Part shown: positions 26,610-37,194 of the stretch, piece after piece
Position numbering within the stretch: the first letter of the stretch is position 1
Layout: the number at the start of each line of letters is the position of its first letter
Origin: Haloechinothrix aidingensis
GTDB lineage: Bacteria > Actinomycetota > Actinomycetes > Mycobacteriales > Pseudonocardiaceae
Length of the DNA stretch: 64,000 nucleotides
Direction: 5' to 3'
NCBI RefSeq assembly: GCF_013450155.1
Contig: NZ_JACCKD010000002.1
Location: 610,531-674,530 of the forward strand
The notes under the pieces: generated by a model
Databases searched by the model: none
The model's input: the letters and a program-made list of their open reading frames with translations, nothing else
What the model was told of the DNA's origin: nothing
Program-made: the position numbers and the translations under genes

Positions 26610-26686
26610 TGCCCACCTGATGCGCTCGCACGGCCCGCCTTGTTACGGGGACGGCGTCCGCACGACCCTGGCTCGGACATCGCCGC

Positions 26687-29533
26687 TCACCGCCGCGCGC
26701 GGTTCTTGCCCTTCTTGGCTTGCGCGCGCGCCGCAGCCCGGCGTTCCCGCCTGCTACCCGAGCCGGCGCCACCGGCACCCGCCGTGGAGCCGTCCCGTTC
26801 GGAGCCGGCTCCACGCTTGCTCACGTCACCGGACTCGTCCGGGCCGGACAGGGTCAACGCGCGGTCGCTCCGGTTGTCGAGACCCTTACCGCGCAGGGCC
26901 GCAGGCACGCTCTCGTCCTCGGCCTGGGGCTGCGGCGGGGGCGGCGTGGCGTGCTTGCCGCCCTGTGCCGCCTTGCCGTCGCCCGAGCCCCCTGCGGCAG
27001 GGACCTCGGTTACCTCCTCCGGCGCCACCTGGTCCGGCTCCGCCTTCTCGATCTGCAGGTTGAACAGGTAACCGACGGTCTCTTCCTTCAGCGACTCCAG
27101 CATCGCCTGGAACATGTCGAAGCCCTCGCGCTGGTACTCGATCGCCGGGTCGCGCTGGGCCATCGCGCGCAGGCCGATGCCCTCCTTGAGATAGTCCATC
27201 TCGTAGAGGTGCTCGCGCCACTTGCGGTCCAGCACCGACAGCACGACGCGCCGCTCGAGCTCGCGCATACCGCCCTCGCCGACCACGGCGTCGACCTCGG
27301 CCTCGCGGCGCTCGTAGGCGGCCATGGCGTCGTCGAGCAACTCCTCGAGCAACACCTTGCCGTCCAGCTCGGGATGCTTCTCGCACAGCTCGTCCCACGT
27401 CACCGACACCGGGTAGAGCCCCTTGAGTGCCGTCCACAGGCGCTCGTGGTTCCAGTCCTCGGCGTAGCCCTCGCTCGTCTCGGAAGTGACGTACTCGGTC
27501 ACGACATCGCGCAGCATGTGCCGCGCCTGCTCGCGCAGATCCTCGCCCTCGAGTACCCGCCGCCGCTCGGAGTAGATGACCTTGCGCTGGCGGTTCATGA
27601 CCTCGTCGTACTTGAGGACGTTCTTGCGGATCTCCATGTTCTGCTGCTCGACCTGCGTCTGCGCACTCTTGATGGCCTTGGTGACCATCTTGTGCTCGAT
27701 CGGCATGTCGTCGGGCAGCCGCATGGTCCGCATGACCCGCTCGACCATGCCCGCGTTGAACCGCCGCATCAGGTCGTCGCCGAGGGAGAGATAGAAGCGC
27801 GACTCGCCGGGGTCACCCTGCCTGCCGGAGCGGCCACGCAGCTGGTTGTCGATACGCCGGGCGTCGTGCCGCTCGGTACCGAGCACGTACAGCCCGCCGA
27901 GCTCGCGCACCTCGTCGGCTTCGGCCTCGGACCGCGCGGAGACCTCCTCGAGCACCTTCGGCCAGGCGGCCTCGTACTCCTCGGAGTGCTCGACCGGGTC
28001 GAGGCCCCGTTCCCGCAGCACCTCGTCGGCGATGATGTCCGGGTTGCCGCCGAGCACGATGTCCGTACCGCGACCAGCCATGTTGGTGGCGACGGTGATG
28101 GCTCCCTTGCGGCCCGCCCGCGCGATGATCGAGGCTTCCTTGCCGTGCTGCTTGGCGTTCAGCACCTCATGCGGCACCCCGCGCTTGACCAGCAGCTTGG
28201 ACAGGTGCTCGGAGCGCTCCACACTGGTCGTGCCGACCAGCACCGGCTGACCCCTGCGGTAGCACTGGTCGATGTCGGCGGCGACGGCCTCGAACTTGGC
28301 GTCCTCGGACTTGTAGATCAGGTCCGGCTGGTCGACACGGATCATCGGCCGGTTCGTCGGTATGGGGGTCACGCCGAGCTTGTAGGTCTGGTGGAACTCC
28401 GCGGCCTCGGTCTCGGCCGTGCCGGTCATGCCGGCGAGCTTGTCGTACTGCCGGAAGTAGTTCTGCAACGTGATCGAGGCCAGCGTCTGGTTCTCGGCCT
28501 TGATCTCGACGCCTTCCTTGGCCTCGATCGCCTGGTGCAGGCCCTCGTTGAACCGGCGACCGGCGAGCACGCGGCCGGTGAACTCGTCGACGATGAGGAC
28601 CTCACCGTTGCGGACGATGTAGTCCTTGTCCTTCTGGTACAGCTCCTTGACCTTGATGGCGTTGTTGAGATAGCCGACCAGCGGGGTGTTCGCCGACTCG
28701 TAGAGGTTCTCGATGCCGAGCTGGTCCTCGATGAACTCCACGCCGGCCTCGGTGACACCGATCGCTCGCTTGCGCTCGTCCACCTCGTAATGGACATCGC
28801 GGGACATCATCGGAGCCAGCCGCGCGAACTCGTTGTACCACCGCGAGGACTGGTCCGCGGGCCCGGAGATGAGCAGCGGGGTACGCGCCTCGTCGATCAG
28901 GATCGAGTCCACCTCGTCGACGATCGCGAAGTTGTGCCCGCGCTGGACACACTCCTCCAGGCTCCACGCCATGTTGTCGCGCAGGAAGTCGAAGCCGAAC
29001 TCGTTGTTCGTGCCGTAGGTGATGTCGGCGTTATAGGCCTCCCTGCGCTGCTTGGGAGGCATCTGCGCCATGATCACCCCGACGTCGAGCCCCAGGAATC
29101 GGTAGACGCGGCCCATCCATTCGGAGTCACGTTTGGCGAGGTAGTCGTTGGTGGTGACGACGTGCACGCCGTTGTCCGAGATCGCGTTGAGATAGCAGGC
29201 GAGCACCGAGGTCAGCGTCTTGCCTTCACCGGTCTTCATCTCGGCGACCTGGCCGAGATGCAGCGCGGCACCCCCCATGACCTGGACATCGAAATGCCGC
29301 TGCCCCAGCACCCGCTGGGAGGCCTCCCTGGCGACGGCGAACGCCTCCGGCAGCATGTCGTCGAGGGACTCACCGGACTCGTGCCGCTTGCGGAACTCCT
29401 CCGTCTTGGCCTGCAGCTCGGCGTCCGACAGACCCTTGACGTCCTGTTCGAGGGCGTTGACCTGGTCAGCGATGCGTCGCAGCTTCTTGACCAGCTTTCC
29501 CTCACCCGCACGGAGCAGGCGGCTCAAAACCAT
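26687..29533 (-). CDS. secA: Preprotein translocase ATPase SecA
   Basis: Motor ATPase that drives unfolded proteins through SecYEG; 948 aa, same length as M. tuberculosis SecA1. Walker A in [20 protein letters not shown] box in [19 protein letters not shown], preprotein-crosslinking domain after it, second nucleotide fold with [15 protein letters not shown] and [13 protein letters not shown], then the helical scaffold ending [17 protein letters not shown]. The C-terminal tail is low-complexity and finishes basic (KKGKNRARR); it lacks the Cys-rich SEC-C zinc motif of E. coli SecA. ATG 29533 follows GAGGT. Same strand as hpf, but a perfect hairpin separates them. Confidence 0.97.
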   Translation of the reverse strand: MVLSRLLRAGEGKLVKKLRRIADQVNALEQDVKGLSDAELQAKTEEFRKRHESGESLDDMLPEAFAVAREASQRVLGQRHFDVQVMGGAALHLGQVAEMKTGEGKTLTSVLACYLNAISDNGVHVVTTNDYLAKRDSEWMGRVYRFLGLDVGVIMAQMPPKQRREAYNADITYGTNNEFGFDFLRDNMAWSLEECVQRGHNFAIVDEVDSILIDEARTPLLISGPADQSSRWYNEFARLAPMMSRDVHYEVDERKRAIGVTEAGVEFIEDQLGIENLYESANTPLVGYLNNAIKVKELYQKDKDYIVRNGEVLIVDEFTGRVLAGRRFNEGLHQAIEAKEGVEIKAENQTLASITLQNYFRQYDKLAGMTGTAETEAAEFHQTYKLGVTPIPTNRPMIRVDQPDLIYKSEDAKFEAVAADIDQCYRRGQPVLVGTTSVERSEHLSKLLVKRGVPHEVLNAKQHGKEASIIARAGRKGAITVATNMAGRGTDIVLGGNPDIIADEVLRERGLDPVEHSEEYEAAWPKVLEEVSARSEAEADEVRELGGLYVLGTERHDARRIDNQLRGRSGRQGDPGESRFYLSLGDDLMRRFNAGMVERVMRTMRLPDDMPIEHKMVTKAIKSAQTQVEQQNMEIRKNVLKYDEVMNRQRKVIYSERRRVLEGEDLREQARHMLRDVVTEYVTSETSEGYAEDWNHERLWTALKGLYPVSVTWDELCEKHPELDGKVLLEELLDDAMAAYERREAEVDAVVGEGGMRELERRVVLSVLDRKWREHLYEMDYLKEGIGLRAMAQRDPAIEYQREGFDMFQAMLESLKEETVGYLFNLQIEKAEPDQVAPEEVTEVPAAGGSGDGKAAQGGKHATPPPPQPQAEDESVPAALRGKGLDNRSDRALTLSGPDESGDVSKRGAGSERDGSTAGAGGAGSGSRRERRAAARAQAKKGKNRARR

Positions 29534-29733
29534 TCCGGTTCGACCTCGCTGTTTTCGTTGGTGTGCCTTCGGCAGCGGCCGGTGGTCTCTCGGCCGTCCG
29601 CCCGGTCGCGCCCTTCGTTCCCATCGTAGGCAACCGCACGGCACCGATGCATACGCCTGCCGCCCTGGACAGTGTGACACCGACCGCCGTGCGGACCCCT
29701 CCGGGCACAACACCGCCGGGCGCCGCTACACGA

Positions 29734-29763
29734 GCTGCCCCGGGACGATCGTCCCGGGGCAGC
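29734..29763. terminator. Perfect hairpin between hpf and secA
   Basis: A 30-base perfect inverted repeat: GCTGCCCCGGGACGA (29734-29748) next to its complement (29749-29763), giving about 13 bp of stem with a GATC turn. It lies 51 bases after the hpf stop and 200 bases before the secA start. Confidence 0.85.
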
Positions 29764-29814
29764 CGTGATGTACAGGTGAATTGTGGTGCGACGTCCGGTA
29801 TCCGAGCGTGCCGG

Positions 29815-30525
29815 CTAGCCGAGACGGATCACACCGTAATCGAAGCCCTTCCTCCGGTAGACGACGCTGGGCTTGCCGGCGTCGGCGTCCTGATACAGGT
29901 AGAAGTCGTGACCGACCAGCTCCATCTCGTAGAGTGCCTGGTCCACCGTCATCGGGTCGGCCGAGTGCTGCTTCTCGCGGGCGATGCGCCCCGGTACGTG
30001 CTCGACAAGGCCGTCGTCCCAGCGCTGCTCAGGAACATCGACTTCAGAGAGCTCCGTGTCGTGCCCGGCCGTCTCGGCTTCGGACGCCACGTCGACCGGC
30101 GACGGTGACTCGAGAACCGCGGTCGGCGCCGCCGGCCTCCGCCCGTTGGCGAACGGGGCCGACTCTCCCGCGGCCGCGACCGAGGTCGCTTCTGCGACGG
30201 ACTCGGCACGGCGACGACCGTAGTGCACGCGCCGCCGGTCGTGCATCCGGCGCATCCGGTTCTCCAGCTTGTTCACCGCGGAATCGAGCGCGGAGTAGAA
30301 GTCGGCCGCCGAGGCCTCAGCGCGGACCGGCGCTCCCTTACCCTTGCCCGTGATCTCGACGCGCTGGCACTTCTTCGACTGGCGGCGATTCGGTTCGTGG
30401 AAAAGCTCGACCTCGTAGCGGGTCACCTTCCTGTCGTACCGTTCGAGCCTGGTCAGCTTATCGCTGACATGGGTCCGATAGTGATCAGGCACCTCAACGT
30501 TGCGGCCCTTCACGACGATGTCCAT
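29815..30525 (-). CDS. hpf: Long-form ribosome hibernation-promoting factor
   Basis: 236 aa long HPF, which dimerises 70S ribosomes into inactive 100S particles or stabilises resting ribosomes. The N-terminal beta-alpha domain (MDIVVKGRNVEVPDHYRTHV to ALDSAVNKLENRMRRMHDRR) binds the 30S decoding region. A variable Ala/Glu-rich linker (about residues 100-175) follows, then the C-terminal dimerisation domain DPMTVDQALYEMELVGHDFYLYQD to GFDYGVIRLG. GAGGAGGT five bases before ATG 30525. It is preceded by 535 non-coding bases, so it has its own promoter. Confidence 0.95.
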   Translation of the reverse strand: MDIVVKGRNVEVPDHYRTHVSDKLTRLERYDRKVTRYEVELFHEPNRRQSKKCQRVEITGKGKGAPVRAEASAADFYSALDSAVNKLENRMRRMHDRRRVHYGRRRAESVAEATSVAAAGESAPFANGRRPAAPTAVLESPSPVDVASEAETAGHDTELSEVDVPEQRWDDGLVEHVPGRIAREKQHSADPMTVDQALYEMELVGHDFYLYQDADAGKPSVVYRRKGFDYGVIRLG

Positions 30526-31060
30526 ACACGACCTCCTCGCTGAATGATCGCGAGATTGCTTCGGATTGGAGAGTTGTGCCGGTCCGTGACACCAAGCCGG
30601 GAGTCGGCTCGAACGACCGGCACGGGGACATCGACTTGTCACCTCCCTGCGGTCGGTGTACTACCTGATAGCGCTGCACGTTAGCCGCCAAGCGACGTTT
30701 TCGACAGCCCCCGAGCCGGGGGATATCCGCGGATGAGTGATGCGCCGGCGGAGCTGCGGAGAGCCACGATTCGGAACCGGAAGTTCCCCGAAACGAACCA
30801 TTGCGTCAGGAGACGCTTCACTGGATCGGCCCATCGATCGAAGACGCTGCCCGCAAACCGGCCCGTTCTGCTCCCACCCCGACCGGAGCAGTCACCGGCG
30901 AATTTCGCCGTATCGAGGGGCGTAGCGTGCCGCATACCCGTACAACGCACAGCGGGTAGTTATCGTTCCGGACAACGGCGAGGGATCCGGCCGGCCGACG
31001 CCAGGCCCCCGGCGGGCATATCACTCGACAGGCTTGCTGATGGCCACGCCGGGTGCCGGC
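30526..31060 (-). promoter_or_regulatory. 535-base hpf upstream region
   Basis: A long gap between comF and hpf on the same strand. It contains the hpf ribosome site and, near 30655-30670, minus-strand TATCAGGTAGTAC, which could be a -10 region. A short hairpin of five C:G pairs lies near 30708-30722. No coding frame with a credible start was found. I see no recognisable riboswitch. Confidence 0.45.
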
Positions 31061-31774
31061 TCAGTGCCCGACCGCGGTCATGCCGAGCACCGCCAGGTCG
31101 CCGGCACCGGCTTCGCGCAGTGCCCGCACACATGCCGCCGCCGTGGCTCCGGTGGTCACCACGTCGTCGACAAGCACGACCCGAGCCCCGGCCGCGCACC
31201 GCCAGCCGCCGGTGACCGAGACCCTGCCAGCGACATTGGCCGTACGCTGCGCCCTGTCCAGCCCGACCGAGTCCAGCGCTCCCGGCCCCAGCCGCAGCAC
31301 AGGGGCCAGCGACGCCGGATGCCCGCCCCGGTCGAGCACCGCCACGGCATGCCGCGCGAGACGCAGGACGTGGCTCCCGCCCCGCGCCCGCGCGGCCGAG
31401 GAGCGGGACGGTGCGGGGACCAGCAGGAGAGTCGCCGCGGCGTCCCGGTCGCCGGTCAGCGAGAGTGCCACGCAGGCTTCCGCCAGCACCTCACCCAGCA
31501 CCGGGGCGAGGTCACGCCGGCCACCCTCCTTGCAGGCGAGCAGGATCCGGCGCGGCGCTCCCCGGTAACCGGCGAGCGCGTACCCCGGGACACCGGACCC
31601 GGACGGCACCCGCCGGCCCGGCTCGCCGGACAGCGGAGCCGGGTCGAGCAGCGCCTGGCGGCACCGCGAGCAGCACGGCTCACCGTGCCGGCCACAGCCC
31701 GCGCAGGACGCCGGCAGCACGAGGTCAAGCGCGGCCGTGGCCGCGCGCCTCAGGGACGGCAGCGGATCTAGCAC
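31061..31774 (-). CDS. ComF family phosphoribosyltransferase-like protein
   Basis: 237 aa. N-terminal zinc-finger-like cysteines CAGCGRHGEPCCSRC, then a type I PRTase domain ending with the PRPP loop VVLVDDVVTTGATAAACVRAL. ComF/GntX proteins assist DNA uptake in competent species; in actinobacteria the role is unproven. Start GTG 31774 (AGGG about eight bases upstream) is the last start before the zinc motif. It follows lpqB by 56 bases and is probably the last gene of the mtrA-mtrB-lpqB unit, the same order as Rv3246c-Rv3242c. Confidence 0.9.
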   Translation of the reverse strand: MLDPLPSLRRAATAALDLVLPASCAGCGRHGEPCCSRCRQALLDPAPLSGEPGRRVPSGSGVPGYALAGYRGAPRRILLACKEGGRRDLAPVLGEVLAEACVALSLTGDRDAAATLLLVPAPSRSSAARARGGSHVLRLARHAVAVLDRGGHPASLAPVLRLGPGALDSVGLDRAQRTANVAGRVSVTGGWRCAAGARVVLVDDVVTTGATAAACVRALREAGAGDLAVLGMTAVGH

Positions 31775-31830
31775 GGTCCGGACCCTGCCAGCCGGTACCG
31801 ACACGCCCGGCCGCGTCCGCGACGGGCGCC

Positions 31831-33615
31831 TCAGCCGGGGTAGAACGGTTTCGCGAGCGAACCCGCTCCTTCCGAGTTCGGGTGCTGCTGCCACACGTCG
31901 CCGACATCCGAGGTGACCCACTGTCCGAGCACGTCCGAGACCACGATCGAGCGACCCGGTGCCGCCGTGATCGCGTGGACCGGTGGGGACAGGTTCGTGT
32001 CCCGGAAGGAGTCGATACGGAACCCGTCCGCACTGACCTGCGCCACCGGGCGGGACTCCGATTCGGTCGCCACCGCGAGCGTGTCCTGGGCCATCCAGTC
32101 GACATCGGTGACGTCGACCAGCCTGCCCTCCCGGATCACCCGGGGGTTGCGCAACGCGACCGAGTTCTCCTCCCGCTCCACGCCCGCGATCACCAGACCG
32201 TCCTCGGTGACCACGGCTGCCCGCGTGCCGTCCCTGGACAGCCGGAGCCCGCTGATCTCGCCGAACGGGGCCAGCTCGCTGGAGTCCACCGTCAGTGGTG
32301 TCCAGGTGCCCTGCTGCGTCTGGACCACCCGCACGACCTTCTCGCCGTCCTGCACCGTCCACACCTCGTTGCTGACAGCGTCCTCGGTCAGCGTGGGCCA
32401 CCACGTGGGCCGTGTCAGGACCGTTCCCTCGAGCTCGACGCGCTGCAGGTCACCGCTGACCGGCCCGACACGCAGGTGCACCCCGTCGTCGCGGCGCTCG
32501 ACGGCGGCAAGCTGCTCCCCGTCCAGCGACTGGCCGGCGCTGACCAGGTCGTACTCACCTTCGCCCGCGGGCCCCGGCACGGGTCCGCCGGTACCGAGCG
32601 AGTGCAGCGAGCCGCTGACGACCGACATTCCCGGCAGGTCGGAACTCGGCACGATCAGCGGGGAGGCGTCCGGCATATCCGCGCGGCGGAGGTCCTCGTT
32701 GCCCTCGATGAGCGGCGCCCCGTCCGCTCGCAGCCGGACACGGCTGGATGTCACGTTGTCCAGCGACATCACGACCTGCTCGGCGATACGCTCCCTGGTC
32801 TCGTCGCTCATGCCTCGCACCCCGGCCAGCGGGACGACCAGCGCGCCGTCCGGCGATCCCGTCACGTTCGTCTCGGTGGTCACGTCCTCACCGAGCGGGT
32901 TGTCCACGGCGTAGCGCAACGACCCGGAGGGCCCCTCCAGCAACAGGTCGATCACCTTGCTCGGTTGCCCGGCTTGCGGCCTGCGCGGCAGGTACCGCGG
33001 GTCCGGTACGCGCACGTCGCTGTCCGGAGCGAAGAAATACAACGGGACCCGCAGGTAGTTGGCAGTGAACTCATCCTCGGTGGTCATGACCTCACTCGGC
33101 GGGTCGACGATGCGCCACTGCCCGTTCGGCTGCTGGCGCAACCGGATGACCCGCTCGTAGTCCCTGCGCATCGGGTCGAACGAGCCGTCACCGCGTAACG
33201 TCCCGATCTGCGTACCGCGCAACAGCACAGCCGTCTCGTTCTCCCCGCCGGGTTGTTCCTCGAAGCCCGCCGGGACCGTGTCTGGCGAACTGTCCAGGAT
33301 CACCATGCTGCTGGACGGTCGCCACGTGTCCCGCGACTCGTCCTCCAGGTACAGGCGAGCGGCCTCGTGGTCGGCCGACCGCGCGTTGGCTTCCACGAAA
33401 CCGCGCACGATCTCGGTGGCCGACAGATCGTCCTCGGGGCCCTCGAGCTCCTCCTGCTCCCCGGTTCGCGTGTCGTCCTCACCGATGGCCTGCGGCTGGG
33501 TTTCCTGAGGCACGTTGGCACACGCCCCGCCCAGCAGGGCCACGGCCACCACCACGGCGATCCACCGTGCCGCGCGTGCCCGGGTGGGCAGGCCCTCGAC
33601 AGGTACCGCGCTCAT
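31831..33615 (-). CDS. lpqB: Lipoprotein LpqB, MtrB-associated
   Basis: 594 aa. Signal peptide with lipobox LGGAC, a GerMN domain in the first half (SKVIDLLLEGPSGSLRYAV onwards) and a beta-propeller-like C-terminal half (repeats such as ISGLRLSRDGTRAAVVTEDG). In mycobacteria LpqB binds the extracellular part of MtrB and tunes the MtrAB response. The mature N-terminus is acidic (EQEELEGPEDD). Its ATG overlaps the mtrB stop codon (ATGA), showing translational coupling. Confidence 0.95.
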   Translation of the reverse strand: MSAVPVEGLPTRARAARWIAVVVAVALLGGACANVPQETQPQAIGEDDTRTGEQEELEGPEDDLSATEIVRGFVEANARSADHEAARLYLEDESRDTWRPSSSMVILDSSPDTVPAGFEEQPGGENETAVLLRGTQIGTLRGDGSFDPMRRDYERVIRLRQQPNGQWRIVDPPSEVMTTEDEFTANYLRVPLYFFAPDSDVRVPDPRYLPRRPQAGQPSKVIDLLLEGPSGSLRYAVDNPLGEDVTTETNVTGSPDGALVVPLAGVRGMSDETRERIAEQVVMSLDNVTSSRVRLRADGAPLIEGNEDLRRADMPDASPLIVPSSDLPGMSVVSGSLHSLGTGGPVPGPAGEGEYDLVSAGQSLDGEQLAAVERRDDGVHLRVGPVSGDLQRVELEGTVLTRPTWWPTLTEDAVSNEVWTVQDGEKVVRVVQTQQGTWTPLTVDSSELAPFGEISGLRLSRDGTRAAVVTEDGLVIAGVEREENSVALRNPRVIREGRLVDVTDVDWMAQDTLAVATESESRPVAQVSADGFRIDSFRDTNLSPPVHAITAAPGRSIVVSDVLGQWVTSDVGDVWQQHPNSEGAGSLAKPFYPG

Positions 33616-35555
33616 CGCCCCACCTCTTCCCGGTCCGTTCCGTCCCCGTCCCCGGCGTCACCGGTCGTGTCGGTGTCATCCCCCGGCACGTCACCCGTAC
33701 TGTCGCTACGGTCCTCCGGCACGTCAGCCGTACTGCCGTCGGCGTAACCGGAGTCGCCGTCCGCCGCCTCGACGGTCTCCCCGGCCTCCAGCAGCGCGAC
33801 GGGCTCGGAGCGGTCGGAGCTCCCGGAGCCGTCGGGGGTGAGTTCCCCGTCGGCGGCAGTGACGCTGGATACGCCCGCGACCGGGACGTCCGACGGGACC
33901 TGCGCGAGCGGCTCCGTCGGTCCCTCCACGTTCTCCGGCACCTCCGGCGGGTCCGGCGGCAACCCGAGCGGGCTCACCTCGAAGCTCTCCCCGATGCGAC
34001 GCGGCAACGTCAGCCGGAAACACGAGCCGTAGCCGGGCAGCCCCCAGGCCACGAGCTCGCCGCCGTGCAGCCTGGCATCCTCCTGGCTGATCGCCAACCC
34101 GAGCCCGGTACCGCCTGTCCTCCGGTTACGCGACGGGTCGGCACGCCAGAACCGGCTGAACACCAGCTCGGCCTCGCCCACACGCAGCCCGACACCGTAG
34201 TCCCGCACGGCGATCGCCACCGCCTCGTCGTTGGCGGCCAGCTGCACCCGCACCGGCAAACCCTCGCTGTGGTCGACCGCGTTGGCGAGCAGGTTACGCA
34301 GGATCCGTTCCACCCGGCGCGCGTCCACGTCCCCGTAGACCTCGTCCTCCGGCAGGTCGAGCTCGATCGAGCTGCCCGCACTGCCCGCCAGACCGTGGAC
34401 CTGCTCGTACACCCGCTCGATGAGGGTGCGCACGTCGATGTTCTCCGCGGACAGCTCCTCGACCCCGGCATCCAGTCTGCTGATCTCCAGCAGGTCGCGC
34501 AGCAGTGCCTCGAACCTGTCCAGCTCGTCGACGAGCAGCTCCGCGGAGCGGGACAACCCGTCCGGGAACTGCTCGCGGGAAGCGTAGAGCACGTCGGCCG
34601 CCATCCGCACGGTGGTCAGCGGGGTGCGCAGCTCGTGCGAGACGTCCGAGGTGAAGCGGCGCTGCAGCTGCCCGAACTCCTCGAGCTGGCGAATCTGCTG
34701 CTGGATACTCGCGGCCATCTCGTTGTACGAGATCGCCAGCTTGGACAGGTCGTCGTCGCCGACAACGGACAGCCGTTTGTCCAGCTCCCCCTCGGCGAAC
34801 CGACCGGCGGCGTTGGCGGCCCTGCGTACCGGAAGCACCACCTGCCGGGTCACAAGGCTCGCGATCGCCGCCAGCAGACCGAGCAGGACGATACCCCCGA
34901 ACACCAGCGTGTTCTGCACGGTAGCCACGGTGTTCTGCTCGGAGGCCAGCGGGAACAGCAGGTAGAGCTGGGGCTGGCGGGGCGTGGACGTCATCGGGGC
35001 GCCGACGATCAGGTACGTCTCGCCACCGACCGTGTGGATCTGAGTGCTTTCCAGCCCGGACTCCACGAACTCCCGCAGGCCGTCCGGGACCTTGTGGTAG
35101 GCACCCGCCGAGACCGTGTCCTCGGCAGGCCGGTCGGAGCCGCCGCTGGCGAGCACCGGCTCGAAGTCCCCCGCAGCCGACCCCGACGCGTCACCGCCAC
35201 CGGGAGCGGTGCTGGTGATCTGGGTCAGCGCGTTCTCCAACCGGGCGCCGAGGGTGTCCGGGTCGGCGTCGATACCGACCAGCTCCTGCTCGGCGACCTG
35301 CAAGGACGCGCGCGTCTGCTCGATGGCGTCGGCTTCCTTGGTCTCGAGCAGTCGGGTCGTTATCTGGTTCTGCAGCACCATGCCCAGCAGGAAGACCACC
35401 GCGGAGGACAGCGCGAGCGTCGAGGCAGTCACCCGGAACTGCAGGGATGTGCGCCACAGGCTGCCGATCCCGGACCACTGCCGCCGGGCTCCCCGTCCCA
35501 GCCAGCCGACCCGCCGGGCAACTGCACGCGTCATGTCGGCGGCCCGATCTCTCAC
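33612..35555 (-). CDS. mtrB: Sensor histidine kinase MtrB
   Basis: 647 aa membrane kinase that phosphorylates MtrA and couples envelope status to division and peptidoglycan hydrolase expression. Two membrane helices (VTASTLALSSAVVFLLGMVL and LVFGGIVLLGLLAAIASLVT) enclose a sensor domain of about 150 residues. HAMP follows, then the H-box FTSDVSHELRTPLTTV, N-box RILRNLLANAVDHS, G1 DYGVGL and G2 GGTGLGLAISQEDARLHGG. A disordered Asp/Glu-rich tail of about 130 residues ends the protein. GTG start with GGTGG nearby; nine bases separate it from the mtrA stop. Confidence 0.96.
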   Translation of the reverse strand: MRDRAADMTRAVARRVGWLGRGARRQWSGIGSLWRTSLQFRVTASTLALSSAVVFLLGMVLQNQITTRLLETKEADAIEQTRASLQVAEQELVGIDADPDTLGARLENALTQITSTAPGGGDASGSAAGDFEPVLASGGSDRPAEDTVSAGAYHKVPDGLREFVESGLESTQIHTVGGETYLIVGAPMTSTPRQPQLYLLFPLASEQNTVATVQNTLVFGGIVLLGLLAAIASLVTRQVVLPVRRAANAAGRFAEGELDKRLSVVGDDDLSKLAISYNEMAASIQQQIRQLEEFGQLQRRFTSDVSHELRTPLTTVRMAADVLYASREQFPDGLSRSAELLVDELDRFEALLRDLLEISRLDAGVEELSAENIDVRTLIERVYEQVHGLAGSAGSSIELDLPEDEVYGDVDARRVERILRNLLANAVDHSEGLPVRVQLAANDEAVAIAVRDYGVGLRVGEAELVFSRFWRADPSRNRRTGGTGLGLAISQEDARLHGGELVAWGLPGYGSCFRLTLPRRIGESFEVSPLGLPPDPPEVPENVEGPTEPLAQVPSDVPVAGVSSVTAADGELTPDGSGSSDRSEPVALLEAGETVEAADGDSGYADGSTADVPEDRSDSTGDVPGDDTDTTGDAGDGDGTDREEVGR

Positions 35556-35564
35556 ATTTCCACC

Positions 35565-36242
35565 CTACGGGGGACCGGCCTTGTACCCCACGCCGCGGAC
35601 GGTCAACACGACCTCCGGATGCTCCGGGTCGTTCTCGACCTTGGACCGCAGGCGCTGCACGTGCACATTGACCAGGCGCGTATCCGCGGCGTGCCGGTAG
35701 CCCCACACCTGCTCCAGAAGCACCTCCCTGGTGAACACCTGCCGGGGCTTACGCGCGAGCGCGACGAGCAGGTCGAACTCCAGCGGGGTCAGGGAGATGG
35801 GCTTGCCATCCCTGGTTACCTCGTGCCCAGGCACATCGATGGACAGGTCCCCGATGGTCAGGGTCTCGGCTGGCTCGACCTCCGTGCGGCGCATGCGTGC
35901 CCGGACCCGGGCGACGAGCTCCTTGGGTTTGAACGGTTTGACGATGTAGTCGTCGGCGCCGGACTCCAGGCCAAGCACCACGTCGACGGTGTCGCTCTTG
36001 GCCGTCAACATGACGACAGGGACGTTCGACTCCTCCCTGATCGCCTTGCACACGTCGATACCGTTCATGCCGGGCAGCATCAGGTCGAGCAGGACGAGGT
36101 CGGGCTTGAGCTCCCGCAGCGCGGGCAATGCCCGGGTACCGTCGGAGACAACCGTGGGTTCGAATCCCTCACCACGAAGCACGATGGTGAGCATCTCGGC
36201 CAGAGCCGGGTCGTCATCGACAACGAGCACGCGTGCCTTCAT
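35565..36242 (-). CDS. mtrA: Response regulator MtrA
   Basis: 225 aa OmpR-family regulator. The receiver domain has the acidic pocket VVDDD, phospho-acceptor Asp53 in LVLLDLMLPGMNG, Thr in VMLTAKSD and Lys in DYIVKPFKPKE. The winged-helix DNA-binding domain contains HEVTRDGKPISLTPLEFDLL and DTRLVNVHVQRLRSKVE. Nearly identical in pattern to mycobacterial MtrA. No clear ribosome site precedes ATG 36242, so the message may be leaderless. tmk lies 96 bases upstream on the same strand. Confidence 0.96.
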   Translation of the reverse strand: MKARVLVVDDDPALAEMLTIVLRGEGFEPTVVSDGTRALPALRELKPDLVLLDLMLPGMNGIDVCKAIREESNVPVVMLTAKSDTVDVVLGLESGADDYIVKPFKPKELVARVRARMRRTEVEPAETLTIGDLSIDVPGHEVTRDGKPISLTPLEFDLLVALARKPRQVFTREVLLEQVWGYRHAADTRLVNVHVQRLRSKVENDPEHPEVVLTVRGVGYKAGPP

Positions 36243-36338
36243 GGGGTCATGTTCGCATTCGCCGCCGACTCGGCAGTGCACGACCCACGTACGTGCGAGA
36301 ACTGCTCCCGAACGGGGCAGCAGCTTCGTCCGATCGGA

Positions 36339-36995
36339 CTAGTACGCGCTACCCGGCCGCCACAGTAACGCGGCCAGCCCCTCGGCATCGACCCGCTCGG
36401 CGCCGTCCAGCACGTGCCACGGCGACAACCACGCGCGCTCGGCCAGCTGCCCGTACACCTGCCCGCAGCGCTCCTGCAGGCCGGCGTCCGACTCGTAGGC
36501 GTCCCTCGCCCGGGCCCCGTCCGCACGCTCGCGGTCCCGCGCGCGATCGGCGGCGAGGTCGGTGGGTACCCGAAGCCAGATCTGCGCGTCCGGCTCGGGC
36601 AGGGCGAACCGGTCCATCTCCAGCTCCCGCACCCACTCGACGAACCCGCCGTCGACGTCCTGACGCAGCCGGGCCGCCCCGTATGCCGCGTTCGAGGCGA
36701 CGTAGCGGTCCAGCAGCACGACGTCGTAGCGGTCGAGGTCCGCGCGGATCCGGCCCGCGGCGCCGTACCGGTCGAGCGCGAACAGCAACGCCATCCCGCT
36801 CACCGAGTCCGCGAGGTCCCCGAGCCTGCCGTGCAGCGCATCTCTCGCCAGGTCGGCGTGGATGTCCTCGCCGTAACGGGGGAAGGCGAGCGTGGACACG
36901 CTCGCGCCTGCCGCGTGGAGTGCGGTCGTCAAGGCATCCGTGAGTGTGTTCTTCCCCGCCCCGTCGAGCCCTTCGATAACGATCAGTCTGCCCAC
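36339..36995 (-). CDS. tmk: Thymidylate kinase
   Basis: 218 aa; phosphorylates dTMP to dTDP. P-loop IEGLDGAGKNTLTDAL, the catalytic LDRYVASNAAYGAARL block and a lid region RARDRERADGARARDAYE. The Asn-Thr after the Lys and the overall pattern follow the mycobacterial enzyme. Start GTG 36995 is the first codon giving the usual MGRLIVIEG opening; its ribosome site is weak. Upstream of mtrA on the same strand, as in M. tuberculosis. Confidence 0.93.
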   Translation of the reverse strand: MGRLIVIEGLDGAGKNTLTDALTTALHAAGASVSTLAFPRYGEDIHADLARDALHGRLGDLADSVSGMALLFALDRYGAAGRIRADLDRYDVVLLDRYVASNAAYGAARLRQDVDGGFVEWVRELEMDRFALPEPDAQIWLRVPTDLAADRARDRERADGARARDAYESDAGLQERCGQVYGQLAERAWLSPWHVLDGAERVDAEGLAALLWRPGSAY

Positions 36996-37194
36996 GCGGG
37001 CCAGCGTAACCACGCTCCGGTACGGCCCTGTCCGGGCAGGCGGCTGCAACACGCGGCGACCAGCGAGTACCACGCTTCGAGGTGACCGGGCGCGTTGCGT
37101 ACGCGGCACAACCCCCCACACGCGCTACGGTCGTAGTCAAGACACCCGGTGAACGCACGTCGGCACCGGAAGCACCCATCTTGGAGGCCTCTCC

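Noticed and set aside
26720-29629. 969-codon plus-strand frame opposite secA
   Set aside because: It is antisense to highly conserved SecA with no ribosome site or domain; an artefact of GC-rich codon use.
30770-30830. Minus-strand GGGAAC upstream of hpf as a stress sigma promoter
   Set aside because: The -10 position reads GCT instead of GTT/GTC and the distance to hpf is more than 250 bases.
36157-36167. GGTTCGAATCC, identical to a tRNA T-arm consensus
   Set aside because: It lies inside the mtrA coding region (receiver domain) and no acceptor stem or anticodon arm can be built around it.
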